A DNA stretch of 64,000 nucleotides. Origin: Taudactylus pleione. Lineage: Eukaryota; Chordata; Amphibia; Anura; Myobatrachidae. Made by a program: the position numbers and the translations under genes. The stretch is from the NCBI GenBank assembly GCA_031769625.1, contig JAUIMM010000602.1, positions 434,001 through 498,000 of the forward strand. Reading direction: 5' to 3'. The notes beneath the pieces are model-generated. The model saw only the letters and a program-made list of their open reading frames with translations, did not search any database and was not told where the DNA came from. This document shows, one piece after another, positions 10,765-22,206 of the stretch (position 1 is its first letter; every line of letters begins with the position of its first letter).

Positions 10765-13700
10765 CTGTACAGTCCCTTCTCCCCTATAGAATAATAATAC
10801 CACATATCAGAGTGTCCTGGGAGCGGAGTTATTCCCCCTCATATATCACTGTATGGTCCCCTCTCCCCTATATAATAATTCCACATATCAGTGTGTGCTG
10901 GGAGCTGTGTTATTCCCCCTCATATATCACTGTACGGTCCCCTCTCCCCTATATAATAATAATACCACATAGTGTGTGCTGGGACCTGTATTATTCCCCC
11001 TCATATATCACTGTACAGTCCCCTCTCCCCTATATAATAATAATACCACATATTACTGTGTGCTGGGAGCTGTGTTATTCCCCCTCATATATCACTGTAC
11101 AGTCCCCTCCCCCCTATATAACAATAATAATACCACATATCAGTGTGTGCTGGAAGCTGTGTTATTCCCCCTCATATATCACTGTACAGTCCCCTCTCCC
11201 CTATATAATAATAATACCACATATCAGTGTGTGCTGGGAGCTGTGTTATTCCCCCTCATATATCACTGTATGGTCCCCTCTCCCCTATATAATAATAGAA
11301 CCACATATCAGTGTGTGCTGGGAGCTGTGTTATTCCCCCTCATATATCACTGTACATTCCCCTCTACCCTATATAATAATTATACCACATATCAGTGTGT
11401 GCTGGGAGCTGTGTTATTCCCCCTCATATATCACTGTACAGTCCCCTCTCCCTATATAATAATAATACCACATATCAGTGTGTACTGGGAGCTGTGTTAT
11501 TCCTCCTCATATATCACTGTACAGTCCCCTCTCCCCCCTATATAATAATACCACATATCAGTGTGTGCTGGGAGCTGTGTTATTCCCCCTCATATATCAC
11601 TGTACGGTCCCCTCCCCCCTATATAATAATAATACCACATATCAGTGTGTGCTGGGAGCGATGTTATTCCCCCTCATATATCACTGTACAGTCCCCTCTC
11701 CCCTATATAATAATAATACCACATATCAGTGTGTGCTGGGAGCTGTGTTATTCCCCCTCATATATCACTGTATGGTCCCCTCTCCCCTATATAATAATAG
11801 AACCACAGAGTGTGTGCTGGGAGCTGTGTTATTCCCCCTCATATATCACTGTACAGTCCCCTCTCCCCCCTATATAATAATACCACATATCAGAGTGTGC
11901 TGGGAGCTGTGTTATTCCCCCTCATATATCACTGTACATTCCCCTCTACCCTATATAATAATTATACCACATATCAGTGTGTGCTGGGAGCTGTGTTATT
12001 CCCCCTCATATATCACTGTACAGTCCCCTCTCCCTATATAATAATAATACCACATATCAGTGTGTACTGGGAGCTGTGTTATTCCTCCTCATATATCACT
12101 GTACAGTCCCCTCTCCCCCCTATATAATAATACCACATATCAGTGTGTGCTGGGAGCTGTGTTATTCCCCCTCATATATCACTGTACGGTCCCCTCCCCC
12201 CTATATAATAATAATACCACATATCAGTGTGTGCTGGGAGCGGTGTTATTCCCCCTCATATATCACTGTACAGTCCCCTCTCCCCTATATAATAATAATA
12301 CCACATATCAGTGTGTGCTGGGAGCTGTGTTATTCCCCCTCATATATCACTGTATGGTCCCCTCTCCCCTATATAATAATAGAACCACAGAGTGTGTGCT
12401 GGGAGCTGTGTTATTCCCCCTCATATATCACTGTACAGTCCCCTCTCCCCCCTATATAATAATACCACATATCAGTGTGTGCTGGGAGCTGTGTTATTCC
12501 CCCTCATATATCACTGTACGGTCCCCTCCCCCCTATATAATAATAATACCACATATCAGTGTGTGCTGGGAGCGGTGTTATTCCCCCTCATATATCACTG
12601 TACAGTCCCCTCTACCATATATAATAATTATACCACATATCAGTGTGTGCTAGGAGCTGTGTTATTCCCCCTCATATATCACTGTACAGTCCCCTCTCCC
12701 TATATAATAATAATAACAACACATATCAGTGTGTGCTGGGAGCTGTGTTATTCCTCCTCATATATCACTGTACAGTCCCCTCTCCCCCTATATAATAATA
12801 CCACATATCAGTTTGTGCTGGGAGCTGTGTTATTCCCCCTCATATATCACTGTACGGTCCCCTCCCCCCTATATAATAATAATATCACATATTAGTGTGT
12901 GCTGGGAGCTGTGTTATTCCACCTCATATATCACTGTGCGGTCCCCTCCCCCCTATATAATAATTGTACCACATATCAGTGTGTGCTGGGAGCTGTGTTA
13001 TTCCCCCTCATATATCACTGTACGGTCCCCTCTCCCCTATATAATAATTATACCACATATCAGTGTGTGCTGGGAGCTGTGTTATTCCCCCTCATATATC
13101 ACTGTACAGTCCCCTCTCCCCCTATATAATAATACCACATATCAGTGTGCTGGGAGCTGTTATTCCCCCTCATATATTACTGTACGGTCCCCTCCCCCCT
13201 ATATAATAATTAGATCACATATCAGTGTGTGCTATGAGCTGTGTTATTCCACCTCATATATCACTGTGCGGTCGCCTCCCCCCTATATAATAATTGTACC
13301 ACATATCAGTGTGTGCTGGGAGATGTGTTATTACCCCTCATATATCACTGTACGGTCCCCTCTCCCTATATAATAATAATACCACATATCAGAGTGTGCT
13401 GGGAGCTGTGTTATTCCCCCTCATATATCACTGTACAGTCCCCTCTCCCCTATATAATAATAATACCACATATCAGTGTGTGCTGGGAGCTGTGTTATTC
13501 CCCCTCATATATCACTGTACAGTCCCCTCTCCACTATATAATAATAATACCACATATCAGTGTGTGCTGGGAGCTGTGTTATTCCTCCTCGTATATCACT
13601 GTACAGTCCCCTCTCCCCCATATAATTATTGTACCACATATCAGTGTGTGCTGGGAGCTGTGTTATTCCCCCTCATATATCACTGTACGGTCAACTCTCC

Positions 13701-14046
13701 CCTATATAATAATAGAACCACATATCAGTGTGTGCTGGGAGCTGTGTTATTCCCCCTCATATATCACTGTACATTCCCCTCTACCCTATATAATAATTAT
13801 ACCACATATCAGTGTGTGCTGGGAGATGTGTTATTACCCCTCATATATCACTGTACGGTCCCCTCTCCCCCTATATAATAATTGTACCACATATCAGTGT
13901 GTGCTGGGAGCTGTGTTATTACCCCTCATATATCACTGTACGGTCCCCTCTCCCCCTATATAATAATTGTACCACATATCAGTGTGTTCCGGGAGCTGTG
14001 TTATTCCCCCTCATATATCAATGTACAGTCCCCTCTCCCTATATAA
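10765..14046. repeat. 83-bp array, proximal part (intron 1 of minus gene)
   Basis: About 40 copies of a unit with 'cagtgtgtgctgggagctgt', 'attccccctcatatatcact' and an (ATA)n tract. Diagnostic variants recur 582 bp apart (seven units; for example 11395 and 11977), showing block duplication. The array is interrupted by the DIRS element at 14047 and resumes at 19831 in the same orientation. Confidence 0.95.
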
Positions 14047-14238
14047 CAAGAGATATGGTAAGAACTTACCTTTGTTATATCTGTTTCTACGAAGTCCATA
14101 GGGTCCACAGGGTGACCTTGGGGTATACCTGGATCCTGGATCCTCGGGCACCACGGAGTTAAAGCTTTTAGCTGCTCCCAGGATGCACTTGGGTCCAACC
14201 TCCCCTATACCCCGCCCCCGAGCCACAGGCACCTCAGT
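14047..14238. repeat. DIRS element 1, 3' inverted terminal repeat with tip extension
   Basis: Begins 'caagagatatggtaagaact', then 'tttctacgaagtccataggg'. From about 14075 to 14238 it is the inverted copy of 19660-19828, including the 'ggagttaaagcttttagctg' segment. Confidence 0.85.
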
Positions 14239-14380
14239 TGGTAAGCAGCCCAGGCCGGAGGAGACGAAACAGAGAGAAGGAAGACTGGAACACACAAGAA
14301 CCATACTCACAGAAATGGGAGACGGAAAACCGGTGACCAGTCACAGAGCCCATATGAAGCCAGGTGCGTCAGGGCGTGTG

Positions 14381-14492
14381 CCCTGTGGACCCTATGGACT
14401 TCGTAGAAACAGAGATAACAAAGGTAAGTTCTTACCATATCTCTTGTTTTCTACTTCAGGGTCCATAGGGGTCCACAGGGTGACCTTGGGGA
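14381..14492. repeat. DIRS element 1, internal complementary region
   Basis: Left half (14381-14446) complements the outer 14047-14112 tip; right half (14447-14492) complements the outer end 19785-19830. The junction lies between 14446 and 14447. In known DIRS elements this region is thought to align the two ends during replication. Confidence 0.85.
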
Positions 14493-14510
14493 TGTCCGAA
14501 AGCAGTCCAA

Positions 14511-15671
14511 CTAAGGGCGGGGACGCTCCTGTGCTGATAGGAGAACCCGGCGCCCAAAGGATGCATCCTGAGAGGCAAAGGTGTCAAACGCATAGAACCT
14601 CAAAAAGGTCTGAATGGAAGACCAGGTGGCCGCCTTACAGAGCTGAACAGCAGAGGCGCCACGGCTAGCAGCCCAAGAAGGGCCCACAGACCGAGTGGAA
14701 TGAGCCTTAACAGAGGCTGGAACAGGTAAACCCTCCTGCATATAAGCCTCAATAATAACAGAACGAAGCCAACGGGCTAGAGTCTGTTTGTTGGCAGGCC
14801 AACCCCTCTTGTGAAAACCAAAGAGGATAAACAAAGAATCCGACTTCCTCACAGAACTAGTCCGGTCCACATAAACCTGGAGTGCACGGACAACGTCTAA
14901 TGAAGTCTCCCCAGCCGAAAGAGCAGGCGACTGAAAGGCTGGTACAACAATTTCCTGATTAATGTGGAACCTGGAAACCACCTTAGGCAGGAAATCAGGA
15001 CGAGTGCGAAGCACCGCTCTGTCCTGATGAAAAATCAGAAAAGGAGGACGACAAGAAAGCACCCCCAAATCTGAAACCCTCCTGGCAGAAGCAATTGCCA
15101 AGAGGAAAACAGTTTTAAAAGTTAGCCACTTGAGCTCCACTAACTCCAAGGGCTCAAAAGGCGGACCCTGTAAGGCCCGAAGAACCACCGCCAAATCCCA
15201 TGGGGCCACAGGTGGCACAAAGGGAGGCTGGATTCTCAAAACTCCCTGGAAAAAAGTGTGTACGTCCGGCATAGCAGCGATCCTGTGCTGGAACCACACC
15301 GACAGAGCAGACACGTGCACCTTCAGCGAAGAAAGACGTAATCCTAAGTCCAAACCCGACTGAAGGAAAGCCAGAATACGCGAAACCCGGAACACCTGAG
15401 GATCATAGTTTCTGGCCTCGCACCACTGAAAGTAAGTGTGCCACACTCTGTGATAGATCCTCTCGGAAGCAGGCTTGCGCGCCCTCAGCATGGTGGTAAT
15501 AACAGAACTAGAAAAGCCCCGAGACCTCAGGACGGCTGTCTCAAGAGCCACGCCGTCAAAGATAGTCGACCCAGATCCGGGTGAAGACAGGGCCCCTGAG
15601 ATAACAGGTCCCGCTGTTGAGGTAGGAGGTACGGTGCGTCGATGGACAGGCTCCGCAGATCGGAGTACCAC
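14511..15671 (-). CDS. DIRS tyrosine recombinase (element 1)
   Basis: About 386 open codons; the conserved recombinase part starts near R-K-P-A-S-E-R-I-Y-H. Family landmarks are the first catalytic Arg in IASARRVSDLG, the HxxR motif in AHSTRSVGPSWA, and the expected C-terminal Tyr in a segment F-L-R-F-Y-A-F-D-T-F. The protein would insert the circular DNA copy into the genome. It overlaps the RT frame by about 115 bp, as usual for DIRS elements. No internal stop is seen. The true start is uncertain because the upstream part overlaps RT. It is about 80% similar by eye to the recombinase of element 2. Confidence 0.85.
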   Translation of the reverse strand: MVLRSAEPVHRRTVPPTSTAGPVISGALSSPGSGSTIFDGVALETAVLRSRGFSSSVITTMLRARKPASERIYHRVWHTYFQWCEARNYDPQVFRVSRILAFLQSGLDLGLRLSSLKVHVSALSVWFQHRIAAMPDVHTFFQGVLRIQPPFVPPVAPWDLAVVLRALQGPPFEPLELVELKWLTFKTVFLLAIASARRVSDLGVLSCRPPFLIFHQDRAVLRTRPDFLPKVVSRFHINQEIVVPAFQSPALSAGETSLDVVRALQVYVDRTSSVRKSDSLFILFGFHKRGWPANKQTLARWLRSVIIEAYMQEGLPVPASVKAHSTRSVGPSWAASRGASAVQLCKAATWSSIQTFLRFYAFDTFASQDASFGRRVLLSAQERPRP

Positions 15672-17400
15672 GGCTTCTGGGCCACGCTGGGGCCACCAGG
15701 ATCAGTGTGCCTCCGTCCTGTTTGAACTTGCGCAGGACCCGAGGCAGCAGAGATATCGGAGGGAACAAGTAAGCCAGTTGAAACAGCCATTTCACCGACA
15801 GCGCGTCTATCAGACTTGCGCCTGTGTCCCTTGTCCTTGACCCGTACACAGGCAGCTTGTGATTGTGACGGGACGCCATCAGGTCCAGCTCTGGCAGCCC
15901 CCACTTGTCCACGAGTAGTTGGAATACCTCTGGATGAAGCGACCATTCCCCGGGATGCACGTCGTAACGGCTGAGGAAGTCTGCCTCCCAATTGAGGACT
16001 CCTGGGATGAAAACTGCTGAGAAAGCTGGAAGATAGCTCTCCGCCCAAGCCAGGACGCGGGACACCTCCGACATCGCAGCTTGACTGCGAGTCCCTCCCT
16101 GATGATTGATGTACACCACCGTGGTGGCGTTGTCTGACTGCACCTGAACGGCCCTTCCGTGAAGAGCGGTGCCGGACGACTGCAGGGCTCTGTATACTGC
16201 CCACAGTTCCAGGATGTTGATGGGAAGAATCGCTTCCTCCGCCGACCAACGACCCTGAAGTGACAAGAAGCCCGTCACCGCCCCCCAACCCCGGAGACTG
16301 GCATCTGTCGTGAGCAGAACCCATTCCGGGATCCAAAAGGGGCGCCCCTCTAGATGAGCTGTCTGCAGCCACCAGGCTAGGGACAGACGCACCTCCGAGG
16401 ACAACACCAGCATCTGAGAGCGGATCCTGTGTGGCAATCCGTTCCATTCTGAAAGAATCAGCCCCTGCAGGGGCCTGGAATGGAACTGGGCAAACTCCAC
16501 CATGTCGAATGCCGACACCATGGACCCCAAAACTCTCATCGCTGAGTGCACCGACACTCTGTCACTGCTCAGACAACTGTGAATCCGCAGCTGTAAGGAG
16601 GAGACCTTCTCTGGAGTCAGAAAAATCCGTTGCTGACGAGAGTCCAGCAGGGCCCCCAAATGAACCATCCGCTGTGATGGGATGAGGGAGGACTTCTTCC
16701 AGTTGATCAACCAGCCGTGCGCCTGTAGACAAGCGACCGTCAGGTGGAGATGCTGGATCAGTACCTCCGGGGAGCTTGCCAGCAAGAGGAGGTCGTCTAG
16801 ATACGGTAGCAACTGTATTCCCTGGCTCCGAAGGTGAGCCACCATGACCGCCATCACCTTGGTAAATACCCTTGGTGCCGTGGAGAGACCAAAGGGTAGC
16901 GCCCTGAATTGGTAGTGGTTGTGGAGAATAGCAAACTGCAGAAACCGTTGGTGCGATGTTGCTATAGGCACATGGAGGTAGGCGTCCTGGATATCCAGGG
17001 AGACCATATAATCCCCCGGTTCCATCGCCAGAATGATGGAACGCAAAGTTTCCATCCTGAATTAGGGAACCCTGAGAAACCTGTTCAGGGACTTCAAATT
17101 GAGGATGGGGCGATGAGAGCCATTGGGTTTCTGCACCAGAAACAGCGTAGAGTAATACCCCATCCCACGTTGAGACTGTGGTACGGGTATAATGACCCCC
17201 GCCGTCAGCAAGGCCTCTATGGCTTCCTGAACCTGCAAGGCCTTGGTTTTGTCCTGAGAAGGACTTGTTCAAAAAAACTGGCAAGGCGGCCTGTGCCGAA
17301 AAGACAGGGCGTATCCCTGGGAGACCACTTCTCGCACCCAGGCATCCGTGGTGGTATTGTGCCAGCACTGGGCGAATTGAAGAAGTCGGCCTCCCACTCT
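15556..17400 (-). pseudogene. DIRS reverse transcriptase/RNase H (element 1), nonsense codon
   Basis: Open from 17055 down to 15556 (499 codons), with earlier RT sequence (LFLVQKPNGSHRPILNLKSL) readable in the same frame up to about 17270. A TAA at 17064-17062 sits where element 2 has Lys in V-P-K-F-R-M-E-T-L, cutting off the N-terminal fingers region. Visible motifs are SLDIQDAYLHVPI, LPFGL and the catalytic Y-L-D-D, then RNase H motifs LTTDASLRGWGAV, NILELWAV, VQSDNATTV and EADFLSR. It normally copies element RNA into DNA. It is inactive as read. Confidence 0.85.
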
Positions 17401-17429
17401 AGGGGTCCCCTAGAGGGAGGCCCGTCCCA

Positions 17430-18669
17430 TCACGCAGAAGGCTTATCTTCTTGCTTGGAAGAAGGGCGCCTAGCACTCCAGGCTTGCTTCTTTGGCTTTG
17501 AGGCGGTCTTGGGTGCGGACTGCCTCGGGAAGGACTGACCCTTTGCCTTGCCCTGAACCCGAAAGGAACGAAAGGCCGAGCTCCGGACCTTAGCAGGTGT
17601 AGTAGCTGAAGGGAGGAAGGCTGACTTGGATTTTGCCAGGGTATCTACTATTTTGTCCAGGTCCGTACCAAATAGTAATTCTCCATTAAAAGGTAAGGCC
17701 TCCAAGCCTTTCTTTCCTCAGCGAGGATATAGAGGGCAATGTCAAAGTAGCACTCCTGATAAGGCGTGTTACATGGGAATCGACTGCAGGTGGAGTTTCC
17801 CATTTCTTACAATGCGCTTCAGGGAATGGATAATTGGACGCCAAGCGTTTCTGTGGCAGGAAACGCTTACTGGGTGTCTGCCAGGCCACCGCCATGTGAT
17901 CAGTCAACTGATCAGACAAGGGGAACGCTGCAGAAGTAACCTTAGCTTTTTTAAAACTAGGATACCTCGACTTGGGAGCGGGTGCCTCATCCTCAATCAG
18001 AAGAATGGCCCGCACCGCCTTAACCAGAGCCCGCACATTGATGGAAGACTTAGTGTCTACCTCCTGGACTGAGGCATCTGAGGCTGAGTCATCCTGCACC
18101 TCACCATCATCCGAGGATCCCTCAGAATCCGAAAGATGCACAGCCTGCGCCATGACTGAGCGTTTAGACGCCCTGGAGGGCACGTCACTGCGCAACATCG
18201 ACTGAAAAGCCGAAGATGCTGCCGCCAAATCTTGGACAGTGTGGGAAAGCGCATCCACCCAGGGTGGAGGAGCTGCCACAGGAGCCTGAAACGGCACCAC
18301 AGCCTGCTGTGCCACAGGGGTGGACTGAATATACATTGGCAACCCCGCATAGGGACCAACAGGCTGAGACCCCGGGGGAGTCTGCAATAATTGTGGGACA
18401 CCCGGGGAATGGGGGATGGCAGGCTGGGGCAACGCCCTAGTAGGGGCGGCAGTCGGGACCGACAGACGGTCCGCAATGGACACCAGCACCTGGGAAAACA
18501 TCTTCCATGGTGGCTCCTGCGACATGGGAGGTTTAGACATACCAGGGAGCGCCTGGCACCATCCGCACAGGCCGTCCTGTGACAAATCCTCCCTATCCAC
18601 TCCTGCAGAACAGCGCCTGCAGGAGAACAATACCGGAGCCCCGGAGTGCTCAATCTCCTCCTCTGACAT
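17430..18669 (-). pseudogene. DIRS gag-like protein (element 1), internal deletion and frameshift
   Basis: The N-terminal 327 codons (18669-17686) start M-S-E-E-E-I-E-H-S-G, with a CRRC...CGWC cysteine pattern (a possible zinc knuckle), Pro/Gln-rich middle and the conserved VDSHVTRLIRSATL. Near 17715 about 320 bp present in element 2 (roughly 23072-23393) are missing. The reading frame then changes; the C-terminal basic part (GLEALPFNGELLF to KQEDKPSA) continues in another frame to 17430. The assignment as gag rests on position and on its match to element 2. Confidence 0.7.
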
Positions 18670-19659
18670 GACTTAGGAAGAAAACGTGCGCACTCACCAG
18701 TGTGCTGAACAACAGCCCACAATATGGTACTGTGTAGCACACAACTGTATGTGACGGACCTCACAAATACGTGATCTATATAAATGAGGTCAGTAGAAAC
18801 ACCCTTCCCCCGCCCTGTAGGGCTTGTAGGAGAAGGAAAGGGATATATAGGCTGACAGTAAGTAGAAAAAAGACACAGACAGGCAGCACTAGCAAAAGTC
18901 ACATACCATGCAGGAAGATATACTCACTGCACCTTTCCACTACAATCAACCTGCCCAGATTCAGTGTCTGGGAGGGCTATAGTGCTGTGTACACTGTCCT
19001 TGTCAGGGGAGAGGTACACAGGGGGACCGGTCCGCGTGCTCCCTGAAAATCTGCACTGCCACTTGAAGAAAATGGCCGCTGGAGACCTCAGAGGAGGAGT
19101 GGCCCGAGAATCTGCAGCTCAGCGACGCCAGACTACTAGTTGAAAGGCGCGCTGAGCTGAGGGGAGGAGCCGCTAGACAGGGAAGGCTTCCTCCCCTGGC
19201 TAGCATATTAACCCCCGGGTTGCCGGCATCCCGCTTAATTTACCCTGGTGGTCTAGTGGTCTGGCGGGGTATGCCTCCGCTGGAGGGGGGGCCCGCCGCC
19301 ACCGCTAGCGCCCCCGGTCTGTCCCCTAGACCGGGGGCATGGGACTGCATTTGAAAGGAACCCGCGCACCGCCGCTAATCAGCGGTGCGCGGCTTACCTG
19401 GATCTCCCCGGCGTCTTCCGGCAGCAGTCCCGGGGGAAACCAGAGTGCGGCTAGTACAGACTCTGTCTTCCCCCGCCGCGATCCCCAGTTCAGTGCTGGC
19501 GGCGCCAGCAGGGAGAAGGAGTGGCAGCGTGGGCGTCTGTACAGACAGCCCATCGCTGCCGCTCTGGAGAAAAAAACTATAGTAAAAAAATTTAAGTTAA
19601 AATAAAAAGCTTTAGGGGGCTGCTCCTGCAGCCCCCCCCCCGCAGGGTGACCCGACTCC

Positions 19660-19830
19660 GGCCGGGCACCATCTTAAACTGAGGTGCCTGTGGCTCGGGG
19701 GCGGGGTATAGGGGAGGTTGGACCCAAGTGCATCCTGGGAGCAGCTAAAAGCTTTAACTCCGTGGTGCCCGAGGATCCAGCTATACCCCAAGGTCACCCT
19801 GTGGACCCCTATGGACCCTGAAGTAGAAAA
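19660..19830. repeat. DIRS element 1, 5' inverted terminal repeat
   Basis: Inverted copy of 14075-14238. Its outer end reads, on the minus strand, 'ttttctacttcagggtccat'. It abuts the resumed 83-bp array at 19831. Confidence 0.85.
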
Positions 19831-20105
19831 TAATAATACCACATATCAGTGTGTGCTGGGAGCTGTGTTATTCCCCCTCATATATCACTGTACAGTCCCC
19901 TCTCCCCTATATAATAATAATACCACATATCAGTGTGTGCTGGGAGCTGTGTTATTCTCCCTCATATATCACTGTACGGTCCCCTCTCCCCTATATAATA
20001 ATAATACCACATATCAGTGTGTGCTGGGAGCTGTGTTATTCCCCCTCATATATCACTGTACGGTCCCCTCTCCCCCTATATAATAATACCACATATCAGT
20101 GTGTG
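19831..20105. repeat. 83-bp array, distal part
   Basis: Three more units of the array split by DIRS element 1. It ends beside the candidate exon 1 donor of the minus-strand gene. Its minus strand shares the core 'tattattattatatagggga' type sequence with the array on the other side of the promoter. Confidence 0.93.
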
Positions 20106-20461
20106 TATACAGGACTCGTTACCTGGCTCGGGCTGTCAGAAATGTCTATGACAAAATGGCAGCTAAAGCCCCGCCTCCTCTGCTCTGTGATTGGGAGACT
20201 ATTAGAATATGGCCGCCGGTCACCGTACATGAGGACACCGTTAGACTATACGGCTGTTACTCTAGTGATGAAGCTGTGAGCGGCAGGTGCAGGTGGCATC
20301 TAGTTTCAGATCGTCCTTCCTACTGTGTTCCGCCTGATTGGCTACTAGCTGCTGCCAATCATCGCACAAAGGGGAATGGGAGGAGGGCGGTCACTATGAT
20401 GAGAGGGGCGTGGTTACGTATAGGGACGTTTTTCTATTATCTATAGAGCGGCTGGGAGCAG
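20106..20461. promoter_or_regulatory. Candidate bidirectional promoter with two first exons
   Basis: A 356-bp GC-richer island between two tandem arrays. It contains CCAAT-type motifs in both orientations ('gtgattggga', 'tgattggcta', 'gccaatcat'), GC-box-like 'ccccgcctcc' and 'ggggcgtgg', and on the minus strand 'gctgccattttgt', close to the YY1 consensus. Candidate first-exon donors point outward: minus-strand CGAGCCAG|GTAACG with GT at 20122-20121, and plus-strand GGGAGCAG|GTAATT with GT at 20462-20463. Exons 2 of the divergent genes lie at 10014 and 28251. The arrangement fits a shared promoter for the head-to-head pair, but no transcript start can be seen. Confidence 0.55.
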
Positions 20462-21373
20462 GTAATTGTATTTATTATTATTATACAGGGGGAGCAGATA
20501 ATTGTATTTATTATTATTATACAGGGGGAGCAGCCTATGGCGTCCTGTTATTATTATTATACAGGAGGAGCAGCCTGTGGTGTCCTGGTATTATTATTAT
20601 TATTATACAAGTGGAGCAGCCTGTGGTGTCCTGTTATTATTATTATACAGGGGGAGCAGCCTGTGGTATCCTGGTAATACTATTATTATACATGGGAAGC
20701 AGCCTGTGGTATCCTGATATTATTATTATACAGGGGGAGCAGCCTGTGGTGTCCTATTATTATTATTATACATGGGGAGCAGCCTGTGGTGTCCTGTTAT
20801 TATTATACAGGAGGAGCAGCCTGTGGTGTCCTGTTAATACTCTTATATAGGAGGAGCAGCCTATGTTTTCCTGTTGTTGTTATTATTATACAGGGGGAGC
20901 AGTCTGTGGTGTCCTGTTATTAATATTATACAGGGGGAGCAGGCTGTGGTGTCCTGTTATTATTATACAGGGGGAGCAGCCTGTGGTGTTCTGTTATTAT
21001 TATTATACAGGGGGAGCAGTCTGTGGTGTCCTGTTATTAATATTATACAGGGGGAGTAGCCTGTGGTGTCCTGTTATTGTTATTATTATTTTTATTATTA
21101 TTATTATTATTATACAGGGGGAGAAGTCTGTGGTGTCCTGTAATTATTATTATACAGGGGGAGCAGTCTGTGGTGTCCTGTTATTAATATTATACAGGGG
21201 GAGTAGCCTGTGGTGTCCTGTTATACTATTATTATACAGGGGAGCAGCCTGTGGTGTCCTGTTATTATTATACAGGGAGAGCAGTCTGCGGTGTATTTTT
21301 ATTATTATTATTATACAGGGGAGCAGCCTGTGGTGTCCTGTTATTATTATACAGGGAGAGCAGCCTGTGGTGT
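20462..21373. repeat. About 42-bp array, proximal part (intron 1 of plus gene)
   Basis: About 20 units of 'gagcagcctgtggtgtcctg' plus (TTA)n plus 'tacaggggg'. It starts immediately at the candidate exon 1 donor, and units repeat the exon's last bases GGGAGCAG. It is split by DIRS element 2 and resumes at 27053. Confidence 0.92.
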
Positions 21374-22206
21374 ATTTCTACTTCAGGGTCCTGACGTCCA
21401 TGCTGTCTTCCCTACACCCCCGCCGGTACCAGAACGCCGGTACCGATCCAGGGATGCTGGTGAGCATCTGGGGTCACAGCTAGCGGTGACCCCAGATGTT
21501 CCGGACCATGGCCGGATCCAAGGGGGACAAAGGTAAGCAGCGGGGTCCCGCGGTGGGTCCCCGCTGGTCACATGGTCCTAAGTCCCCAGGCAGGGGGCTC
21601 CCTGGGGACTGGCTGCAGCGTGGAGCCAGGCGACCAACCTGCGCTTTCCACTGCCCCCTGGGACAGCGGACCGCAGCAGAGCGGTAGCGCTGCGGCGTCC
21701 CAGGGGTTAAATGCATGCCAGGGGAGCGCGCCTTCCCTGTCTCACAGCCGGCGCCTCCCCCGCTGCACACAGCCCTCTCTGCATGCTGCCGACTGGTCCT
21801 GTGGCAGCGCTCCTCCCCCAGGCCAGCCTCCTCTCTGCTCCTCGGCGGCCATCTTCTCCAGAACGCATGGTGAACGCTGCTGGAAGCGCTGGACGGAAGC
21901 ATCGTGGTCTGGGTCCCCCCGCATACCTCTCCTCCGCTGTGGCTCAGGTCTGTGTATGCAGCGCTGTGTCCTACCAGGCCCTGTGTCTGTGTAGTTGAGT
22001 GATCAGCGCTGTTAGTGCAGGAATTGTTATTTCTCTGCATTGTATGTGACTGTGCTAGCGCTGCCTGTAACTTTTCTTCTCTAAACTGTCAGCTTTATTA
22101 CTGTCCCTGTTCTTTCTGCTAAAGCCCTTGCGGTGCGGTGCTGCAGGGTGGTCTCTCGCCTATTTAATACTTAATTGGTGAGAGAGGTCACATACGTGGT
22201 GCCATC

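Larger units (their letters stand above)
14047..19830 (-). mobile_element. DIRS-type retrotransposon, minus orientation, decayed
   Basis: A tyrosine-recombinase retrotransposon inserted in the 83-bp array at an ATAATAATA tract, without an obvious target duplication. It has inverted terminal repeats (14047-14238, with an extra 25-30 bp tip, and 19660-19830) and an internal complementary region (14381-14492) that joins the complements of both tips, the DIRS-1 hallmark thought to template circle formation. Order 5' to 3' on the minus strand: gag, RT/RNase H, tyrosine recombinase, internal complementary region, 3' terminal repeat. Gag has an internal deletion and RT a nonsense codon, so it is not autonomous as it stands. 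18700-19650 is its 5' untranslated part, where I see no gene. Confidence 0.9.

Noticed and set aside
10755..13963. Overlapping plus-strand frames of 160-240 codons
   Set aside because: Artefacts of the 83-bp array within intron 1.
16562..17368. 268-codon minus-strand frame in DIRS element 1
   Set aside because: Overlaps RT in another frame and matches no recombinase or gag sequence.
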